From positions 1 through 64,000 of the forward strand of contig JADZAI010000034.1 of assembly GCA_020852655.1 (NCBI GenBank): a stretch of DNA of 64,000 nt, read 5' to 3'. The translations under genes and the position numbers were made by a program. Below are positions 59,156 through 64,000 of the stretch, in pieces. The notes beneath the pieces are model-generated. The model made no database searches. It was not told the DNA's origin and saw only the letters and a list, made by a program, of their open reading frames with translations. Position 1 is the first letter of the stretch; the number at the start of each line of letters is the position of its first letter. Source of the stretch: Alphaproteobacteria bacterium (GTDB lineage: Bacteria > Pseudomonadota > Alphaproteobacteria > Micropepsales > Micropepsaceae).

Positions 59156-62100
59156 TCACCAGGCCACGCTGACCCGTCCCGACACGGCGCCGCTGTCGAT
59201 CTGTCCGTTGTCGGCGCCGTAATAGGAGAGCGTGACACCCCAGCGCTCGGCCTCGTATGCGACGCCGACATCGTACTCGACCCAGCCGCTGTCGCGTTCG
59301 ACATCCGGGAACGGCAGCAGCACCGGCCGGAAGCCGGCGAAGGCGGCGACGAGGCCGTCATTGTCGCCCGACTTCATATCGACGGCATAGGCGACAGCGG
59401 CGCGGGGCCGGATCGTGCCGCCGCCGAGATCGAAACTGCCTTTGTAGGCGAGACCGATGCGACCATCGATCTCCGTCACCTCGCGATCCTCGAACGCCAG
59501 CGCCGCCGCACCGCCGCTTTCCGTGTAGCCGTCAATGCCGATGACCAGCGCGGTTACGCCGAGAAACGGCGTGACGGCACCGACGTCAGCGATCGTAAAA
59601 TCGTAGCCCGCCTTGGCTTCGACGCTGTAGATGGAGCCGGCGGGATCGGCCGTCAGCGTCTGGTTGCCCAGCAACAGCGGCACCACGCGCGTCATGTCGT
59701 AGGATTGCCGGCTGTAGCCGACCTGGCCGGTCAGGAACGCCCCGTCCCAGCGCACGCCGCCGTAGAGGCTGACGCCGTAGCCGGCGACATCCGTCTTTTG
59801 CAGCCCGGCGATCGGATCGGTCTTGCCCGTCACATACGACAGCGACGCACCGACGAAGCCCTGTCCGTCCTCGAAGGAATAGTCGATGCCGAGCGCCCCG
59901 CCGGTGGAGTCGATGCCCGTCCTGCCGATGAAGTCGGTGACATGCACGCGCGCATCGACCAGCGTCGTCACGTTCAGGAATCCGCCCCACCCTTCCTTCA
60001 GGCGGAACTGGCCCATCGACGCCGCCTGCTCCTGCGCCGCCAGTACCGCCGCCGTCCCCATCATCATGGCGTCATAGGGATCAGCCGAGGCGAGCTGCGG
60101 CCCGAGACCGAGCATTTGGAGTCCGGAGACCTGCATGCCGTGGCCGCCGCCGCTGATGAGCTGCTCGCTCCGGTCCGCGACGGCCCGGACGACGAGCCGG
60201 TCGACCGCCTCGGCGAGGCTCGTCGCCGCCAGCGCATTCAGCGGCGTCATCGCCTCGAACGCCGCCGGCAACTGCGCTTCCGACGTCGGATCCAGCGAGC
60301 TGTAGAGGTCCGCCAGTGCCGGATAGCCGCCCTGCCCGCGGATGTCGTCCAGCGCCTGCGCGATCACCCGCTGCTCCGGCGACACATACGTCGCCGCCGA
60401 CACGAACGGCAGCGCGCCGATGGTCAGAACGCCGAAGTCCTGTCCGAATATCGGATCGAACTCAGACTCTACACCGTAGCGCACGGTCAGCACGCCGGGC
60501 AGGTCAGCACCATTCAGGACGAAGTCGCCGGAGAGACCGTCGAACCGCGTGCCAATGACTTTGTAGGCCGAGCCGTAGGCGGGCACGAAGCCGTCAGCGA
60601 ACACGATGCGCAGGCTCGCATTGTCGGAGTCGACGAAGCCGCCGGACGACACAGCGTAAGGATTGACGTCGAGCCGGTCGGCGCCGCTCGCGCCGATTGT
60701 GACCAGGAATGTCGACGCGCTGGTGAACTGCACATTGCCGGTGATGCTGAGCGTGCCGACGGTACTCGCCGAGCCGGGACTGATGACGCCGGCGATATTG
60801 TAGAGCGTGGTGCCGGTGGTTTCGCCGAACAGGCTCGTCGGGCTGAAGGCGATTTCGCCGCTCCCTTCGACGACACCAGACAGCAGCCACATATTCCGGT
60901 GCGAGGTGAAGAGGCCGTCGACCGTCAGGAAGCCGCCCGTGATCTCCGGCGACAGCCACGTCTCCAGCGATCCGTTGTCGCCGATCAGCAGGCGACGCGC
61001 GGGGCCGGTGATGCGAAGCCGGTCGACGGTGGCGCTGAAATTGTCGAGCGTGATGGAGCCGCTGCCGCCGAGCGTGACGTCGAAATAGGTCGCGGGCGTG
61101 GCGAGGCTGCCGTCCGTGTTGTTCGGCACCCAGGCGCGCGGCGTCCAGACGATGCCGGATCCCGGCGGATGGTCGGACGGTGCCGGCGTCGGCGAGAATT
61201 CCGGCTCGGGCAGCGGAAAATAGCCGGACACCTGATCGTGCGGCGGAACGCCTTCGCCTACCTCACCCTCTGCCGTCGTCGTCGCTGTGCCGCCGGTGCT
61301 GCCCCAGGGCGGGCCGCCGATGCCGCCATGCGAGCCGTCGGTGCGGTCGCAGAAGCCTCCGGGCAGGAATCCGCTCGGCGTGAAGGCCGGATAATAGGAC
61401 TCATAGGTAGGGTCGCCCCAGAAGAAGCAATACGGCGCCTCGTTGACCGTACCCACGGGATCGCCGTCCGCCGTGATGCCGGCGTCGGCCTCGGGCAGTC
61501 CGTTCACGAGCCCTGTTCCGGTGTCGACGACGAAGGCGGGATCCAACACCTCCTGCCACGCAAAGGTGTCGGTCCAGTCGAAATCGCCGTCACGGGCGAT
61601 GAGGTATTTGTAGGGATTGTTGAGCGCGAGCCAGTTGCCGAAGAGATAGAGCGGGGTGTGTGCCGTCGTGCCGCCGAAGGTATCGAAGGGTTGCAGGACA
61701 TTGTAGCGCGAGCCGCCCGTGAGCGTGCCGGCCTGCACATAGCCCCCGTATCGCGGGACGAAGAGCGGGCCGCCGGAGTCGCCGCCGCCGGTCGTGGCCT
61801 CGTGCTCGACGGCATCGCCGCCGAAGGCATTGAAGTCGAAGGGGTTCGCCTCCGCCGTGCCGCGATGCGGATCGTCGAAGTCGGTCATGTAGAAGCGCTG
61901 ATAGTCCGGGTCGAGATTGGGGCCGAACAGCCAGACATCGTCTATCGGACGCGCCAGGACTTCCTGATTGTAGAAGCTGCCGATGTAGCCGAGGACGTTC
62001 TGACCCACGCGCCGGCGCGTGCTGGCGAAGGACGCGTGCGTGCCGTCGCCGGTGTTGCCGTAGCCGACGAAAGTGACGGCTTCGAGCTGGTCGAGCGGCG

Positions 62101-62674
62101 ACATCAGCAGCGCGATCGGGTCGATGACGGCGGCATCGCTGCCGGCGGCGAAGGTCGGGATCGCCTGGCTCAGCGCCACGATAGCGACATCGCCCTCGAA
62201 GAACCCGTCATAGCTCGGGTTGACGACGACGTCGGAGCCGACGATCGCGTAGGGGGAGACGACGCCGGTGGTGAAGAAGGTGCCCTGGACGTTGCCGCCG
62301 GGGCCGGAGATCGGGTTCACCAGAAAGGTCACCCCGACGCGGCTGCCATAGGCGCCGTCATAGAACGCGCCCTGGTCCACGCCGCCGCCCGTCGCGACGC
62401 AATGCGCCGCGGTCAGAACCATGCGCGGATTGATGAGCGTCTGCGTGCAGACGAAGGCGCCGCCCTGCGACTGGCGATCGATGAACAGGCGGCCGACGCT
62501 GCCCCAGTTGCCCGCGACGTCGATGAGACCCGCCGGGTCGGTGTCGTAGCTGTTGGAGACGATCGCCGACGCCGTCGGGCACGAGAACAGGCCGAGCGCC
62601 GCCGCAGCAGCCGTCATCGATGACGACCTTCGCAGCGACGCACGCCGGTCGCGCGCCTTCTCGGTCGCAATCAT
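59156..62674 (-). CDS. Autotransporter serine protease (trypsin-like S1 passenger, C-terminal beta-barrel)
   Basis: 1172 residues from the ATG at 62672-62674, which gives a long basic signal peptide (MIATEKARDRRASLRR..., cut near TASA). The S1 catalytic triad is complete: H91 in LTAAHCVA, D162 in GDVAIVAL and S300 in GGGDSGGPLF. Residues about 480-880 are repetitive Ser/Thr/Gly-rich passenger with beta-helix-like stretches (ITLDNFSATVDRLRIT). The autotransporter barrel spans about 900-1172 and ends in VSVAW. The protease should be displayed at or released from the surface. Upstream is the secreted LprI-like gene in the opposite direction. Confidence 0.92.
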   Translation of the reverse strand: MIATEKARDRRASLRRSSSMTAAAAALGLFSCPTASAIVSNSYDTDPAGLIDVAGNWGSVGRLFIDRQSQGGAFVCTQTLINPRMVLTAAHCVATGGGVDQGAFYDGAYGSRVGVTFLVNPISGPGGNVQGTFFTTGVVSPYAIVGSDVVVNPSYDGFFEGDVAIVALSQAIPTFAAGSDAAVIDPIALLMSPLDQLEAVTFVGYGNTGDGTHASFASTRRRVGQNVLGYIGSFYNQEVLARPIDDVWLFGPNLDPDYQRFYMTDFDDPHRGTAEANPFDFNAFGGDAVEHEATTGGGDSGGPLFVPRYGGYVQAGTLTGGSRYNVLQPFDTFGGTTAHTPLYLFGNWLALNNPYKYLIARDGDFDWTDTFAWQEVLDPAFVVDTGTGLVNGLPEADAGITADGDPVGTVNEAPYCFFWGDPTYESYYPAFTPSGFLPGGFCDRTDGSHGGIGGPPWGSTGGTATTTAEGEVGEGVPPHDQVSGYFPLPEPEFSPTPAPSDHPPGSGIVWTPRAWVPNNTDGSLATPATYFDVTLGGSGSITLDNFSATVDRLRITGPARRLLIGDNGSLETWLSPEITGGFLTVDGLFTSHRNMWLLSGVVEGSGEIAFSPTSLFGETTGTTLYNIAGVISPGSASTVGTLSITGNVQFTSASTFLVTIGASGADRLDVNPYAVSSGGFVDSDNASLRIVFADGFVPAYGSAYKVIGTRFDGLSGDFVLNGADLPGVLTVRYGVESEFDPIFGQDFGVLTIGALPFVSAATYVSPEQRVIAQALDDIRGQGGYPALADLYSSLDPTSEAQLPAAFEAMTPLNALAATSLAEAVDRLVVRAVADRSEQLISGGGHGMQVSGLQMLGLGPQLASADPYDAMMMGTAAVLAAQEQAASMGQFRLKEGWGGFLNVTTLVDARVHVTDFIGRTGIDSTGGALGIDYSFEDGQGFVGASLSYVTGKTDPIAGLQKTDVAGYGVSLYGGVRWDGAFLTGQVGYSRQSYDMTRVVPLLLGNQTLTADPAGSIYSVEAKAGYDFTIADVGAVTPFLGVTALVIGIDGYTESGGAAALAFEDREVTEIDGRIGLAYKGSFDLGGGTIRPRAAVAYAVDMKSGDNDGLVAAFAGFRPVLLPFPDVERDSGWVEYDVGVAYEAERWGVTLSYYGADNGQIDSGAVSGRVSVAW

Positions 62675-62879
62675 GACATCGCTCCCCGGCCCATGGGCCA
62701 AGCATGGAAGGCCGCCGGCGCTGGCGTTGCGTTGCAGCGTACCCACAAGCCGCATCGAAGAATATTCGATTTTGCCACAGGCCCTCGCCTGTAATGTGTG
62801 TCGCGAAGCTGCCACGCGACGCGGAGTCGCAGGGGACGTATCGGGTACGGCGCGCTAAACGGCGCCGAGGGAGATTTTC

Positions 62880-63539
62880 ATGCATATCCGATCCATCATT
62901 GCCGTCGCTGCCGCGGCGCTGTTCTGCGCGAGCGTCCGGGCTGAGGACGAGCCGATCGGCCCGTCCTTCGATTGCGCCAAGGCGAAGTCCGAGATGGAGC
63001 ATTTCCTCTGCGATATGCCGGGCCTCGGCTGGTACGACCGCCAGCTCGCGAAGGCCTACAAGGTGACGCTGGCCGCTGTCGGCTCTGCCGGCGCGGCGGC
63101 ATTGAAGGCGAGCCAGGCGGAGTTCCTGAAAGCCCGCGACGCCTGCAAGACCAGCGACGCCTATGGCTGCGTCGTCAGCCGCTACATGCAGCGCCTCGAC
63201 GAACTGGTGGGGATGTCCGGCGAAGACGACTTCGCCGCCGGCAGCTTCGCCTCCGACAACGGCACGCTCGGCATCGTCCGCTATCCCGACGGCCTTGTCG
63301 CAATGACGGTGTCGACGGTCGGCGGCGGCGACCACACCTGTTCCTTCGAGACCGACACGGCCAAGGAAGACTCCGCCGGCAACTATGTCTACGCGCGCAG
63401 CTATGACGGCTGGGACGAGACCTGCCGCATCACCGTGACGCCCGACGGCAATGTGCTGACCCTGGAATCGGAAGGTTGCCAATATTGGTGCGGCGTGCGC
63501 GCGACGCTGGATGGAACCTATAGCCGCGCCGCGCCTTGA
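62880..63539 (+). CDS. Secreted LprI/DUF1311-like protein
   Basis: 219 residues. Signal peptide MHIRSIIAVAAAALFCASVRA. Residues 27-100 resemble the lysozyme-inhibitor LprI N-domain: FDCAKAKSEMEHFLCDMPGLGWYDRQLAKAYK, then ASQAEFLKARDACKTSDAYGCVVSRYMQRL, with four cysteines at C31, C43 and later for disulfides. The C-terminal half has no recognised domain. Probably periplasmic or surface; a lysozyme-inhibitor function is known only for some relatives. 205 bases (62675-62879) separate it from the divergent autotransporter gene; that gap shows nothing else I can name. Confidence 0.78.
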   Translation: MHIRSIIAVAAAALFCASVRAEDEPIGPSFDCAKAKSEMEHFLCDMPGLGWYDRQLAKAYKVTLAAVGSAGAAALKASQAEFLKARDACKTSDAYGCVVSRYMQRLDELVGMSGEDDFAAGSFASDNGTLGIVRYPDGLVAMTVSTVGGGDHTCSFETDTAKEDSAGNYVYARSYDGWDETCRITVTPDGNVLTLESEGCQYWCGVRATLDGTYSRAAP

Positions 63540-63549
63540 TGGGCATGGG

Positions 63550-64000
63550 ATGACCATGTTTCGCCTGAGCCTAGCTTCATTCGGACTATGCCTGCTCCTC
63601 GCGGGCGCGTGGGCTGCCGAAGCGCCGCCGCGGCTGGAGGATACCAATCCTCAGGAAGCGCTCGCTGAGGTCCGGCCGATCACGGTCCGCGCCGGCGACC
63701 TCGGCGAGTTGCTGGAGTCGGCGGGCTGGGTTCACAAGGGCAACACCGGCACCGCCGTCTACGACGTCGGCTTCCGCTCCTGCCCCGACTGCGTGATCCA
63801 GCGCCTCGCGGCTTTCCCGACCCTCGAAGCGGCCGGGATCGACATACGCAGCATCCTCTATGCCCGCCCCGACGCGGCCGACGGCAAGCCGCGCTCAAAG
63901 CCCGGCGAGCGCGCCATGGTCGCGGAATTGTGGAAGACGCGCGACTACGCGCTTTACGAACGCTGGTACGAGACTGACCCCGCGACCTTCTACGAAACCG
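63550..64000 (+). CDS. Secreted thioredoxin-fold protein, 3' end cut by the window
   Basis: 150 codons visible with no stop. Signal peptide of about 23 residues (MTMFRLSLASFGLCLLLAG...). CPDC at about 79-82 (FRSCPDCVIQRLAAF) is a redox CxxC, placing it among DsbC/thioredoxin-like periplasmic proteins, but the rest of the fold is only partly shown. 10 bases after the LprI-like gene and possibly co-transcribed. Could assist folding of disulfide-bonded secreted proteins such as its neighbour. Confidence 0.65.
   Translation, partial: MTMFRLSLASFGLCLLLAGAWAAEAPPRLEDTNPQEALAEVRPITVRAGDLGELLESAGWVHKGNTGTAVYDVGFRSCPDCVIQRLAAFPTLEAAGIDIRSILYARPDAADGKPRSKPGERAMVAELWKTRDYALYERWYETDPATFYET

Noticed and set aside
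59705..62623. Very long open frame (about 970 codons) opposite the autotransporter
   Set aside because: Arginine/aspartate/histidine-rich translation typical of antisense frames in high-GC DNA; the opposite strand has a complete protease triad and barrel.

Overview
The window is high-GC DNA, tightly packed, with many ATGA stop/start overlaps. Its gene set points to an alphaproteobacterium: paralogous crotonases and acyl-CoA ligases, a KamA operon, a CysI/DUF934/CysH sulfur cluster, and palindromic intergenic elements of a kind common in that class. Order and genus cannot be settled from the sequence alone. I saw no rRNA, tRNA, CRISPR array, insertion sequence or prophage. The only clearly atypical DNA is about 30.58-32.42 kb, which is visibly lower in G+C and carries two adjacent genes.

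Layout. 0-5.5 kb: a small secreted protein, a cyclic-di-GMP EAL protein with a degenerate GGDEF, a crotonase coupled to a small HTH protein, and a Rieske oxygenase. 5.5-10.7 kb: membrane proteins, a GT2 glycosyltransferase and two GT39 (ArnT-type) transferases. 10.9-15.4 kb: a tightly coupled five-gene operon of lysine 2,3-aminomutase, two D-Ala-D-Ala-ligase-like ATP-grasp enzymes, a GNAT acetyltransferase and a ten-cysteine protein, ended by a composite palindrome. 15.7-24.2 kb: a DMT exporter, CorA, an RND pump with its adaptor, and a 703-residue unrecognised membrane-anchored protein. 24.3-30.6 kb: acyl/CoA catabolism (two AMP-forming ligases, nitronate monooxygenase, M20 amidohydrolase, carboxymuconolactone-decarboxylase-like protein). 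30.6-32.4 kb: the low-GC pair (HTH-like protein plus uracil-DNA-glycosylase-superfamily protein). 32.6-44.8 kb: flavin monooxygenase, a COG0523 GTPase/membrane protein/WD40 operon, DEAD-box helicase, sulfotransferase, DUF1214 protein, serine hydrolase, Nudix CoA pyrophosphatase, quinone oxidoreductase and TauD, with two copies of one palindromic repeat. 44.8-52.1 kb: a six-gene sulfate assimilation/siroheme operon (CysI, fused DUF934-CysH, CysD, CysN, CobA, CysG N-domain), with a divergent ferredoxin-NADP reductase as likely electron source. 53.1-56.4 kb: a free-standing 25-codon gene with an exceptionally strong ribosome binding site and its own terminator, then a molybdate group (molbindin, ModA, OprP-type porin, HTH-only ModE). 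56.4-64 kb: isomerase-like crotonase, ArsC, dienelactone hydrolase, SDR, a large autotransporter serine protease, an LprI-like secreted protein and a truncated thioredoxin-fold protein.

How the genes fit together. The sulfur operon makes a consistent pathway: CysDN without an APS kinase domain feeds a CysH with the two cysteine pairs of a 4Fe-4S APS reductase, then CysI, whose siroheme comes from the co-transcribed CobA and CysG-N. The KamA operon reads as an uncharacterised pathway building and derivatising a beta-lysine-containing small molecule; both aspartates that recognise lysine are conserved. The molybdate group appears to have the ModE regulator split into an HTH-only protein and a separate TOBE protein, and pairs the periplasmic binding protein with an outer-membrane porin rather than with ModBC. 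The strongest candidates for undescribed biology are the KamA/ATP-grasp operon, the low-GC glycosylase-like pair, and the 25-codon gene.
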